Assembly (NCBI GenBank): GCA_002914805.1
Contig: JXTB01000230.1
Span: 1 to 64,000 of the forward strand
Source: Parasponia andersonii
Lineage: Eukaryota > Streptophyta > Magnoliopsida > Rosales > Cannabaceae
Length of the DNA stretch: 64,000 nucleotides
Direction of reading: 5' to 3'
Shown here: piece by piece, positions 12,287-22,240 of the stretch
Position numbering within the stretch: position 1 is the stretch's first letter
Layout of the letters: each line of letters begins with the position of its first letter
Made by a program: the position numbers and the translations under genes
The notes under the pieces: generated by a model
Databases searched by the model: none
What the model was told of the DNA's origin: nothing
What the model saw: the letters and a program-made list of their open reading frames with translations, nothing else

Positions 12287-13219
12287 CTATAGTTCAAATG
12301 GAGTCTTAGGTACTAACTTAGAAGGAACTCTATTCAGCAGGTACATAGTAGTTTCTAAGGCATAATCCCCAAAAGATGTAGGTAATAATGAATAACTGAG
12401 CATCGACCTAACCATATCCAAAAGTGTCATATTTCTTCTTTCAGCAATACCATTTAGTTGAGGCATACCAGGTGCTGTGCATTGGGATAGGATCCCATTG
12501 TCTGTGAGAAATTCAGAGAATTCTCCAGAGAGGTATTCACCACCTCGATCAGATCGAAGGGTCTTTATGTTCTTTCCTAACTGCTTTTCAGTTTCTGCTT
12601 TGAATTCTCTGAACTTTTCAAAAGAATCCAATTTGCATTGCATTAGGTAAACATAACCAAATCTAGAATAATCATCCGTAAACGTAATGAAGTATTCAAA
12701 TCCTTCTCGTGCTTGAATATTCAAGGGCCCACAGACATTAGTGTGTACTAACTGAAGACATTCTTGAACTCTAAGATCTTTTCTAGTAAATGGTCTTTTA
12801 GTCATTTTACCTTCCAGACAGGATTCATAAGTTGGTAATGGTTTGACTTCTAATGAACTTAGAGGTCCATCATTGACTAACTTTTGAATTCTGTTTAGGT
12901 TAATATGACCGAGTCTCAAATACCAGAGATAAGTTTCATCATTAGTACTCACTTTCACTTTCTTATGTTTAGATTCTATATGTTTAGAAACATTTTCAAG
13001 ATTGTGCAATGAGATACTTTTAGGTTGAATAAAGAAAAGATTACTCCTATGAGTACCAGTGCAAATAAGACTTTTATTCTTTCTAATAGAAACTTTATTG
13101 TCAAAATGAATAGAATAACCTTGTCTCATTAAACAGGAAAAAGAAATCAAATTTCGTTTAAACACCAGAATGTAATAACAATTCTTTATTTCTAAAAACC
13201 TAAAATTATCGAAATTCAA
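12287..13219 (-). pseudogene. Copia GAG-pre-integrase and integrase core, catalytic Asp replaced
   Basis: An open block of 310 codons. Residues about 95-160 hold the pre-integrase zinc motif: LWYLRLGHINLNRIQKL, then CLEGKMTKRPF. The integrase core follows: LVHTNVCGPLNIQ, FTDDYSRFGYVYLM, LRSDRGGEYLSGEF and NGIAERRNMTLLDMVRSML. In copia integrases the first catalytic residue lies in HTDVCGP; here the codon at 12737-12739 (minus strand) is AAT, giving HTN. The second Asp (RSD) and the Glu (AER) are kept. The frame differs from gag, so at least one frameshift lies near 13220-13420. The change fits a G-to-A (C-to-T on the other strand) mutation. Confidence 0.88.
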
Positions 13220-13319
13220 AAAAACATCTCATATTGCACGAACTTCAACTATTGAGCCATCTCCCAATCGCAGCGTGAACTCTTCACTAGCGAACTTTCT
13301 AGTTTCCTTGAACCCTGCA

Positions 13320-13419
13320 AAGTATTACAAACATGGTTAGTGGCTCCCGAATCTACGATCCAAGAATCGATAGAATCAACCATATGACAAGCCTCAATGA
13401 ACAACAAATTGTCATTACC
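13320..13419 (-). pseudogene. Copia aspartic protease motif (remnant)
   Basis: Directly after the gag stop, the minus strand reads SWIVDSGATNHVCN across about 13395-13330. VDSGATNHV is the copia aspartic protease active-site motif. It is separated from gag by a TAA codon at 13420-13422 and from integrase by a frame change. Confidence 0.8.
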
Positions 13420-14259
13420 TTATTTGTCCTTGCCGTTGTCCTTTTCCCTTTTAAGAGCTAGGTAAGTTTTGCAGTTCCTCTTCCAATGTCCATCCTCACC
13501 GCAGTGGAAACATTTTCCCTTTGGTTTGATATCCTTCTTGGTCTTCTTTTTCTTTGGAGCCAGAGAAGCAGGAGTTTTTTTCTTCCACTTACCTTTGCCT
13601 TTCGACTTAGGATTGGAAGAACTAGCTTGAGCTAAATTAGCCTCAGCTAACCCCAACTTATTCTTCTTAAGAATATTCTCTGTTATTTGCAGATTTTTCA
13701 TCAGGCCAGTAAGAGTATAATCCTTCCGGCGAATTTCATGATCAATCTTAAATTGATTGAAGGTGTCTGACAATGTGTTCAAAACCATGTCAATTTGGGT
13801 GTCACAATCAATTTCAACTCCAAGGATTTCCAGTTCGTTAAGGTATGCGATGACTTTCATCATATGTTCCCGAACTGGAGTACCCTTCTTTTGACGAAGA
13901 TTCATAAATGCACTTGTAGCCTCATTTCTAGCTTGACGACAGAGACTGGCGAACATTTCGTCAACACTCAGCATAATGTCAACAACAGTATCTATCCCAC
14001 GATGTTGTTGTTGCAATATATTGCTCATTGAGCCAAGTATATAGCACTTAGCCATCTCATCAGATTGCTTCCACTTATCATATAGGTTTTTTTCATCGTT
14101 GGTGGATTCCTCAGTTGGCTGAGCAGGACATAGAGTGGTGAGAACCCACTTATGTTTATCAGCAGTAAGCACTATGTCTAGGTTACATTTCCTGTCTATA
14201 TAGTTTTCACCATCCAGCTTATTTTGTATGAGTAAAGTGGATAAGGGATTAAGTGCCAT
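13420..14259 (-). CDS. Copia gag (capsid/nucleocapsid) ORF
   Basis: The likely start is the Met at 14259 (MALNPLSTLLIQNKLDGENY); the frame is open 15 codons further upstream to 14304, but that extension looks like leader. Motifs in order: LTADKHKWVL, a capsid region with MAKCYILGSMSN, FMNLRQKKGTPVREHMMKV and LNELEILGVEIDCDTQI, a lysine-rich basic stretch, and the zinc knuckle CFHCGEDGHWKRNC near residue 265 (CX2CX4HX4C intact). Gag packages the element RNA into cytoplasmic particles. The frame ends at a TAA immediately before the protease motif, which may be a natural boundary or a mutation. This is the best preserved ORF of the element. Confidence 0.87.
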   Translation of the reverse strand: MALNPLSTLLIQNKLDGENYIDRKCNLDIVLTADKHKWVLTTLCPAQPTEESTNDEKNLYDKWKQSDEMAKCYILGSMSNILQQQHRGIDTVVDIMLSVDEMFASLCRQARNEATSAFMNLRQKKGTPVREHMMKVIAYLNELEILGVEIDCDTQIDMVLNTLSDTFNQFKIDHEIRRKDYTLTGLMKNLQITENILKKNKLGLAEANLAQASSSNPKSKGKGKWKKKTPASLAPKKKKTKKDIKPKGKCFHCGEDGHWKRNCKTYLALKREKDNGKDK

Positions 14260-14304
14260 ATCTACTGAAAAATAAATAAATATTCCACTATAAGCAAACA
14301 TCAT

Positions 14305-16707
14305 TTATTATGTTTCGAATAATTAACATAAAGTATTTAAGCATACAATATACAAGTGAAGTATCCCTAAGACTTTCACTTATATTCATGGTAATTTAAC
14401 TTACCACTGATTACAAGCCTCCTACGGGAAGTCATGCAATCAGTAAGTCAAACTGAAACAATTTCAATTAGTAAATAGATAGATAACTCTTATCCCATAT
14501 TTCTAACTACCATTCTCTTTGGTCCTCTAATCGATTAATAAGAACTCATACGGGAGGATATTAATGTTTCGAGTTGAGTGTTTAACCATTGTTTCGGTAA
14601 CTAAACTTTCTATAAAAGACCGTCTCCTACAGGCGATCACCCTCATATAGTCAACCTAGTATCTTATCCTTAGAAGCTCATTTCGAGTATTACCCGGACG
14701 AAAAACCCTCCTACGGGAGCTCAGCAAGATTCGGAGGCAAGGCTCATCCTAATACATAACAAACCAATAATGGAGACCATAGGTATCACATACCTTTTCC
14801 CACTCAATATTTTATAATAAGGGATTTATAGATTTTACCTAGTTATCTAACTAGTTTAGTAACCTAAAATCAATTATGTAAGCATGTTCATATTTGTATG
14901 AGAATAGCTCTAATTTTCTATATGATATGTTACTAAAGATCATGTAATAATATTTAATTATTAGGCATGTATGCAACATTGTCCTAATAATACCAAAATA
15001 GCAAGCAGATAAATAATTAATTATTAATGATTTATTAATTTCTGGTAATTTAAAATTATTTAACATTTAAATAATTCTAATTGATAAGATGATGTTAAAT
15101 ATTTAAATATGGAAGATAATATTTAAAATTTAAATTAGAAAAGATTTTCACAAAATCTAATTAGTTTAAATAAAAGATTTAGCTAATAAAATCTCCTTAA
15201 ATATCTCAAATTTAAATTTCAACTTTTTGAAATCTTAATTTGAATTTAACTTCCTTAAATATCTCTCATTATCTTATCCTGTCAGATTTGAATTCAAAAT
15301 TCAAATCAATATCTAATCTCATTAAATATCTACAAACCATAAATTCAAATTCGAAGATTTGAAAAGATATTCTGATTTAAATTTAAATTTCAAATCTTCA
15401 TAAAATTTGAAATTTAAAAGATAGAAGATTTTACAAATAAAATCTCCTACAATATCTCTAATTTGAATTTAAATAAATTTAAAATTCTAAAATAGATTAC
15501 CAACTATCATACAATCAGTTTTAAAAATATATATTCAAATTTGAATTTAAAACTAAAAAGATAATATCTCATAATATCTAATTTTAAAAATTTTCATTTT
15601 AAAATATCTCTAATTATTCAAATAATAATTAAGATATTATGGATATCAATCATATCCACAATTCAAATTAAAATATCCTATCAATTTAAATTTTGAAAAT
15701 TCAAATTTAATAAGGATTTTAAAATTTTCAATTTAAAATTTAATCTATCAGTTTTCATAAAACTATGGATAAATTAAATTAATTTTAAAATAAAAATAAT
15801 TAAAATTATGACCGGAAATACGAAACGTGTCGGGACAAGCTGACGGACGGAACGGAAAGCTGGTATGCGGCCACACTCGGGACAACTACCGAGCACTAAC
15901 GGGCTCGCATAACGCTACGCTGCCTCGCTCGAGACAACTCCTGAGCGACAACGGGCTCGCGTAATGCTCGCACATTAAATGCACAAGAAGGCACCCCGAG
16001 CAGTGAAGGCACCGGAGGCCACCCGCGCGGCCGGTGCGCATGAGGCTGTCCACTGGCCATGCGCGGATCATATCCGCGCGGCCAGCAGGGCCGTGCCTGC
16101 GGGCCATGCGCGGGGTGATCCCGCGCAGCATGCGCGGGCTAGTCGCTCGCAGGCCATGCACGGGGTGCACCCGGGCGGGGAGGCTGCCTGCAGGCCACGC
16201 TCAGATTCCATCCGTGAGGCCAGCGGCGCCTCACCCGCGCGGCCATGCGTGGGGTCATGCCTATGCGACCCGCGTGCAGGTTACACCTGTGGAGCTCATG
16301 TGGGCGGTGCCCACAGCTCCTAGCCGTGCACTGTTCCGTCGTTTCGTTTATTTTTTTTAAAATTGAAAAAAATAGTTTTCATAAAACTCCAAAAAACAAT
16401 TAAAGGTCAAAACATTTCCATGCATAGTTTTATCAAGAACATAAAATGTGAATGCTTAGAAATCAAGAACATGTCCGAAAATGAAAATCAAAATAAACAT
16501 GATCATTTCCTCATAGCAACATCTAATCAAATAAACATTCAAACTCATTGAATCTATTGACCATCATACAAACTAGAGCATACTCATAATATGAACAAGA
16601 CCAAACATAAACAAAAACTTTTCGGAAATCAAAAACATCAATCAACAAGAGAATAGACCGGAGTAAAACATGCTAGATCAACAATAAAACCATGCTCTAG
16701 TACCAAT
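14305..16707 (-). other. Long untranslated leader of the copia element
   Basis: About 2.4 kb between the 5' LTR and gag with no protein motif. The gag-proximal part carries repeated CTCCTACGGGA-like motifs (near 14415, 14545, 14625 and 14705). The segment 14820-15800 is extremely AT-rich. The segment 15810-16335 is strikingly GC-rich. The part next to the LTR is AT-rich again and ends in the primer-binding site at 16690-16705. A leader this long is unusual for copia but seen in some families. Confidence 0.75.
15810..16335. repeat. GC-rich, CpG-rich island with CCATGCGCGG-like repeats inside the copia leader
   Basis: About 520 bp with many CpG and GCGC steps set in flanking DNA that is almost pure A+T. 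GGCCATGCGCGG or close variants recur at about 16057, 16101, 16125, 16153 and 16240, and an ACGGGCTCGC motif occurs at about 15898 and 15950. Several are partly self-complementary, so the RNA could form strong stems. Open frames on both strands here reflect low stop-codon density rather than coding. Confidence 0.7.
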
Positions 16708-17749
16708 TGCTGGTGTTTATTGGAATAAATTTCCTGAAAATATTTTCATAAAATTATTTTCAAGAACACCATAAGTTAGTAAAATCAAAAAATGCAGCAG
16801 AATTGGTCGTATAAAATTTTTCTTTTTACAAAATGTTTCAGATTATGATCTAACATGAATTAACTCTTGATCTAGACAAGAACAATACCCGGATTCGCTC
16901 CACAAACTTCTCATCTTCCCATCTATTCTCGAAAGGCATTTGATTGATCCGGTGGGTGGTCACCTTCTTGATTCCCAACAAAGAGATCCGCAGATGAACA
17001 AAAAGACAATCTTCTCGAACCGATTTCTCCGGGATGGCCGAAACACCAAGGACAGTGAATCCCTAGTGGTGGCCCATTTTCTCTGCTCTCTCTCTCTCTG
17101 TTTTCGTGTGATACTCTCTTCTCAAGGGGTGTTTCACGTGTAATACTTATATCTAGTTGCTAAAGAACTTTTCTCTTAAATATAGAGAGAATAGTAAACC
17201 TTATTGGGCTTGTTAGGCTCAACTGATCATCAAATGACTATTGGGCTTTAATTTGAGCTAGACAGGGGACCAGATGGATCCATAAAGTCTAAGNNNNNNN
17301 NNNNNNNNNNNNNNNNNNNNNNNNNNNNNNNNNNNNNNNNNNNNNNNNNNNNNNNNNNNNNNNNNNNNNNNNNNNNNNNNNNNNNNNNNNNNNNNNNNNN
17401 NNNNNNNNNNNNNNNNNNNNNNNNNNNNNNNNNNNNNNNNNNNNNNNNNNNNNNNNNNNNNNNNNNNNNNNNNNNNNNNNNNNNNNNNNNNNNNNNNNNN
17501 NNNNNNNNNNNNNNNNNNNNNNNNNNNNNNNNNNNNNNNNNNNNNNNNNNNNNNNNNNNNNNNNNNNNNNNNNNNNNNNNNNNNNNNNNNNNNNNNNNNN
17601 NNNNACATCACATGTATATTAATGGGACATAAATGAAATAGAAATTCATAACATAGAATTTATTAATAACAAATAGATACTAAATAATCCAATAAATATT
17701 ATTTATAATGTCTAAATAATAAACTGCTTTATAGGACATTATTCCAACA
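16708..17749 (-). repeat. Copia 5' LTR with an internal assembly gap
   Basis: Matches the 3' LTR (8649-10276) on both sides of an N run. Left of the gap it aligns with 8649-9241; right of it (from 17605) it aligns with 10151-10276. The gap therefore replaces about 909 bp of LTR, but only 311 Ns are present. Confidence 0.92.
17294..17604. other. Assembly gap (311 N)
   Basis: A run of N inside the copia 5' LTR. Judging from the other LTR, the missing sequence corresponds to 9242-10150. A protein translated across it is meaningless. Confidence 0.99.
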
Positions 17750-17770
17750 ATATATATCTATACTTGAATT
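17750..17770 (+). repeat. Family A 3' LTR, second segment (sliver between two copia insertions)
   Basis: ATATATATCTATACTTGAATT continues the LTR broken at 8648 and corresponds to the 5' LTR around 2437-2467. It starts with the right ATATA duplication of the full copia and ends with the left GAATT duplication (17766-17770) of the solo LTR. Confidence 0.8.
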
Positions 17771-18161
17771 TGTTTGAATAATGTCCTATAAAGCAGTTTA
17801 TTATTTTGATGTTATAAATAATATTATCTGAATATTTGTTATCTATTTGTTATTAATAAATTCTATGTTATGAATTTCTATTTTATTTGTGTCCCATTAT
17901 TATATATGTTATGTCTATGTTTATCTTATGTAAACATTTAAAAAATTCCAAGACATGTGATGAGTAACAAAAAATTATTCGTATGATGAGTTCATATATG
18001 AGAGATATTATATTCTTTATATCATTATATCTAAATTAAATTATTCGCATTCTGTACATTGAAGATGTAATACTTTACTATGCCATAGAATATAGTTTGT
18101 CTATTTGATTAATAAAGTCCCTAATTATCGAAATGAGTCTTTGGATAGAAACATTAGTATG

Positions 18162-20724
18162 ATATCTCGAATTTCCTAATGACATCCAATTCCTCACATA
18201 ATTAAAAATTCAATAACAACTTGATTACATAGCATTTTTAATTATATCGTTATCATGTCTACATACTATTTTAAGTTTTGATTTTAAATTATTACGATTA
18301 TTAACCTTTATTTTGTTTTAAGATATTTTGCAGTGAAATGCTCCAAAAATACTCTTTTGTACAAGTTTTGATGTGTCTTAAACCAATTGATAAAACGTTA
18401 CGTAATTACATTTTGGTTAACTATTAGTGTTATTTTATTTCTTTGAGTATATTGTTAAGGTGATTTTGATTTATAATCAGTACCGTTTTATGCGGGGTAT
18501 ATGTGTTTTAATTAGAAAATATTCTAGAAACCTATTTGTATATATATGTATAAATATTTTCTTGATATTGTTTTTATTAACACTAATATTAATCAAGTTC
18601 TTTTGTTGTTTATCATTTGTATTGGTGGTTAACTATACACATCTAATTACGATCTACAGCTAGGTCCTATATACTTTATAATAAGATAAGGTGCATGCAA
18701 TTATTTAGATTTGAGATGACAAGCACCTAGTTTAATGATATTTTGACACTCAAAAGAATTTACTAATTCCTAATATATCCCATTACCAACTTAGTGGCTG
18801 TTTTTTTTATCTAATATATGTCGTAGGTGTAAAACTCTCTAGCGAGACCTATAAGTCCTCACGTGAGAAGTACATCAATAGAAAGTGGGTTTAAAGACAT
18901 CAATAGAAAGTGGGTTTAAAGAGAAAGTGGGCTTAAGGCTTATAACCACTATCTTAAGCATTACTTAACAAGAGGAATTCAAGGTACTGTCTTTTATTAC
19001 TAAATTTCTAAAGCTTATATTCTTGATCGCAACGACTAGCCCATAGAAATATGATTTTATTCCAAGTCCTAGAACCTAGTTTTTTTTTTTTTAAAAAATT
19101 AGAGAGAGAGAATTGAGTAGATATTAGAATTTAATGGTTCATAAGATTAGTATAAGAGCTTCAAGGTAAAACAAATCAATTTTTGCTAGTATTGTTATTA
19201 TAATTTTTTATTTTTTTTTTATTTTTTTCACTTCAATCTTCTTGGTTGGAAAATTGTTGTACGATGACATTATTGTGGCAATTGATTAATTTAGTAGTGC
19301 CTACAATATGTGGAAACTGAGTTTAATTGATATAGATGTTAATTAATTAAAACTAGATAAGCCCTTAGTTTTAATCATTTTCTTTCTATCGGTATTTTGA
19401 TCTATAGGTATATTATCATAGTAAATTCTTTATTCTAACATTTGCCATGACGATGACTTTACGCTAAAGGAACTTGTGCATCCAAAATATATATTTAACT
19501 ATTGAGAGATTTATGAATTTTTAGAATGAAGATGAAATCTTACAACTGATTATAAACTCTTTCGGAGACTCAAAATGTGATAAGAATAGAGCTAGTTTGT
19601 GGATTTGTGCATTTTGAGTCCGAAAGGAGTAATTGATTTTTTTTTTCTCCGTAGTTTCAATTGGAAAATTGAATTCATATTGTTTGATTAATTGCTTATG
19701 GTTTTGTATTCTTTTACTTACAAATAAATTAGGGAGTAATTATTTTCAAACAATGTCTAAAGCAAATTTTTACAGTATCGTTTTTGTAATGAAATTATTT
19801 GAAAATAATAGGGCATGTCAAATGTACTAAGAGCAAAGAGTGTTTCACATAAAAATGCGTAAAAACTTGGAATCGAGGTAAGTAACGTCACACCTGCAAT
19901 GTAAAAAATTTTCTGTTTCTGTGAATCTGTAGAATCTGTGAATATGTGTATATACATATTAGTCATTCTGCTTTGCATGAGACATAAACATGTGGTGTAT
20001 TTATATTGCCTGACAAGTATTGGTAAATAGGGTGTGGCGGGCCAGCGCCCAAATATATGATATGGTTCCTTCGAGGACATTCTGGTTCCTTCAGGAATAT
20101 TCTGGTCCTTTCGGGGACACTATGGTTCCTTTGGGAACACTCTGACAGCAGTATGGAATAGACCTCTGCTATACACAGAGGGGATTTTCTGGGGCTCGAG
20201 ACCTCCATATAGCTCATGATATGTTATACGCTCTATGAGTGGCTCAGTATGTAATTTACAGTCTTATCAAGCAATGCAATATACACAGGGATCCCAATCA
20301 TATAATTATCTGTTCTCTGTCATGTACACTCTGCATCTGCATATGTTACTTACTGAGTTTTATACTCATTAATATTCTTACATTGTAGAAGGTATAGATA
20401 ATATGTGAGTTAAAGGAGAAGCGCTGACTTTCTGACTGCGGCTTGTGTATATGAGCATTTTGACGCTGTGGTTTTCTGACAGAAGATTTTGTAGTTATTT
20501 TATGTGTGTTTAATATGTATATTTTATGAGAAGCCCACGTAGCGAGGGTTTATATATGTATATATTGGAGTATGTATAATTATGAGTGGAATTTTGTTAT
20601 TTCTTCTAAAAAATTTTAAATTTTTCTCTATTTGATCAGTTCCAAATCAAGTAACGTCTCCTGATCTCACTAAATATTTATACAAATATCATTACATACG
20701 TGTGTGGAATCGGAGGATATTAGA
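18162..20724. mobile_element. Unclassified 2.56-kb insertion inside the solo copia LTR
   Basis: LTR sequence stops after ATTAGTATG (18153-18161) and resumes at ACTAGTGTG (20725-20733). These two 9-mers match the single LTR site with two differences and may be a target duplication. The insert has no ORF with recognisable motifs. Its ends are only loosely inverted (ATATCTCGAATTTCC against TCTAATATCCTCCGATTCC on the other strand). It contains a 25-bp tandem repeat near 18875-18925 and a 20-bp repeat cluster at 20063-20142. A Mutator-like non-autonomous element (9-bp duplication) or a decayed solo LTR of another gypsy family are both possible; neither is proven. Confidence 0.6.
20063..20142 (+). 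repeat. Four imperfect 20-bp tandem repeats
   Basis: Units at 20063, 20083, 20103 and 20123 follow the pattern TGGTTCCTTCGAGGACATTC, TGGTTCCTTCAGGAATATTC, TGGTCCTTTCGGGGACACTA and TGGTTCCTTTGGGAACACTC. Each has a small TTCC...GGA(A) dyad. No coding role is seen. Confidence 0.85.
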
Positions 20725-21977
20725 ACTAGTGTGTTATAAGAAAGTTATAACAACATTGAATAGGACCGAGTGAATTAGAATTTAAGATTAAGTTCTATAA
20801 CTCAAATTTCTAATTTCACTAATCTAGCACTATTGTAGAAAACTTTAATTCTAGTAATTAAAGAACTTACATTCATGTGTTTTATCTTTTTGAGTTACTA
20901 AAGGACTAATTCCGATTTGTGGTTCGAACTCCAGTATCTTGAAAGATAAGGTATATAAAATGTGTAAAATATTTTCATGATGGACGCCATGCATATAATG
21001 TCACTTTGAATATTTTCAAGTACTTGGATAATATAAACCAGGGCCCTGGTATTCACTATGTAAATTGGACTATGTTAGTATAAGCAGGTACAAACATCAT
21101 AGTCAAATATTATTCATTAGATGAAAAATGACCACTCAAAGGTAAATATGTACTAGAGAGATAATACGATAATTTCACCGTGCTAGTACAACATTTCATT
21201 GGAGATATGTCTACATGTATAGTATATGCTAAATGGATCGAGCTGATTATTTGATAATAAGCTTCACAGAAAATAAATAACATTTAGTCCAAGAGTTCAA
21301 TATTCAACCTATAGTGGTGTGTTATAATATTAATGGACAAGGCCCAATCATAATTATGAGTTAATTATGATTGTAGGTATATAGTGGTGTGCCCTAATAT
21401 TTGGTACTCTGTCTTGCTCAAATTAAAGCAAAATAGTTATTTAATGATCAATTGAGCCTAATAAGCCCAATAGGATTTACTACTCTCTCTATAGTTAAGA
21501 GAAAAGTTCTCTAGCTACTAATGACAATGAATTACACGTAAAATACCTTTGAGAAATAAGTGTCACAAGAAAAACATAGAGAGAAAGAGCAGAGAAAAAT
21601 AGGCTAGCCCAATAGATTCACTATCCTTGGTGTTTCCTCCATCCAAGAGAAATCAGTTCGAAGAGATTGTCTTCTTGTTCATCTTCGGATCTCTTTGTTA
21701 GGAATTAAGAAGGTGACCACCCGCTAGATCAATCAAATGACTTTTGAGAATAAATGAGAAGATGAGAAAGTTGTGGAACGAATCCAAGTATTATTCTTAT
21801 TTGGATAAAGAGTTAATTTATGTTAGATCATGATCCGAAATATTTTGTAAAAAGAAAAATTTTTAAAGACCAATTCTATTGCGTTTCTAGATTTTACAAA
21901 ACTATGGTATTCTTGAAAATGATTTTATGAAAATATTTTCCAGAATTTTATTCCAATGAATACCAGTAGAATTTGCC

Positions 21978-22151
21978 CGGATTCATTTTCACCATTTTGA
22001 TAGTTTCGAGTTATTTTAGTTTGTGTACTGATTTTTCAATTTGACCATTAGAACGTCACACAAACGGATTCATTTTCACCATTTTGATAGTTTCGAGTTA
22101 TTTTAGTTTGTGTACTGATTTTTCAATTTGACTATTAGAACGTCACACAAA
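21978..22151 (+). repeat. 87-bp tandem duplication inside the family A LTR
   Basis: The segment starting CGGATTCATTTTCACC at 21978 is repeated head to tail from 22065. The copies differ at one position (GACCATTA against GACTATTA). The 5' LTR has one copy. Confidence 0.9.
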
Positions 22152-22185
22152 CTTTATAATTGTGATGTACTCATGAAAACATGAA

Positions 22186-22189
<4 letters not shown>

Positions 22190-22238
<49 letters not shown>
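22190..22238. repeat. (AT)n microsatellite
   Basis: About 49 bp of uninterrupted AT dinucleotides within the family A LTR. Confidence 0.95.

Positions 22239-22240
<2 letters not shown>

Larger units (their letters stand above)
8649..17749 (-). mobile_element. Complete Ty1-copia LTR retrotransposon, minus strand
   Basis: Two LTRs (8649-10276 and 16708-17749) flank gag, protease, integrase, reverse transcriptase and RNase H regions in copia order on the minus strand. The element is bounded by a perfect ATATA target duplication at 8644-8648 and 17750-17754. On the element strand the primer-binding site TGGTACTAGAGCATGG (complement of 16690-16705) follows the 5' LTR, and the polypurine tract AAGTGGGAGAT (complement of 10277-10287) precedes the 3' LTR. 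The open frames are broken by several stops and frameshifts and catalytic residues are changed, so it is non-functional. It is inserted in the family A 3' LTR. The gag and pol motifs look closest to the TNT1/Tork type; the lineage is not proven. Confidence 0.92.
17771..21968 (+). mobile_element. Solo LTR of the same copia family, plus strand, with a 2.56-kb insertion
   Basis: It starts TGTTTGAATAATGTCC, matching the element-sense LTR start TGTTGGAATAATGTCC, and ends near ACCAGTA at 21968 (CACCAGCA in the reference LTR). A perfect GAATT duplication (17766-17770 and 21969-21973) flanks it. Removing the insertion at 18162-20724 leaves 1635 bp, almost the 1628 bp of the intact LTR. No internal region follows, so this is a solo LTR left by recombination between the two LTRs of a former full element. 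It lies in the opposite orientation to the complete copia next door. Confidence 0.9.

Noticed and set aside
15886..16360. Overlapping ORFs of 94-114 codons on both strands in the GC-rich island
   Set aside because: Open on both strands because stops are rare in GC-rich DNA; composition is arginine/alanine/proline-rich without motifs, and the region is a retroelement leader.
17258..17611. 117-codon ORF across the N run
   Set aside because: Almost entirely unknown residues from the assembly gap.
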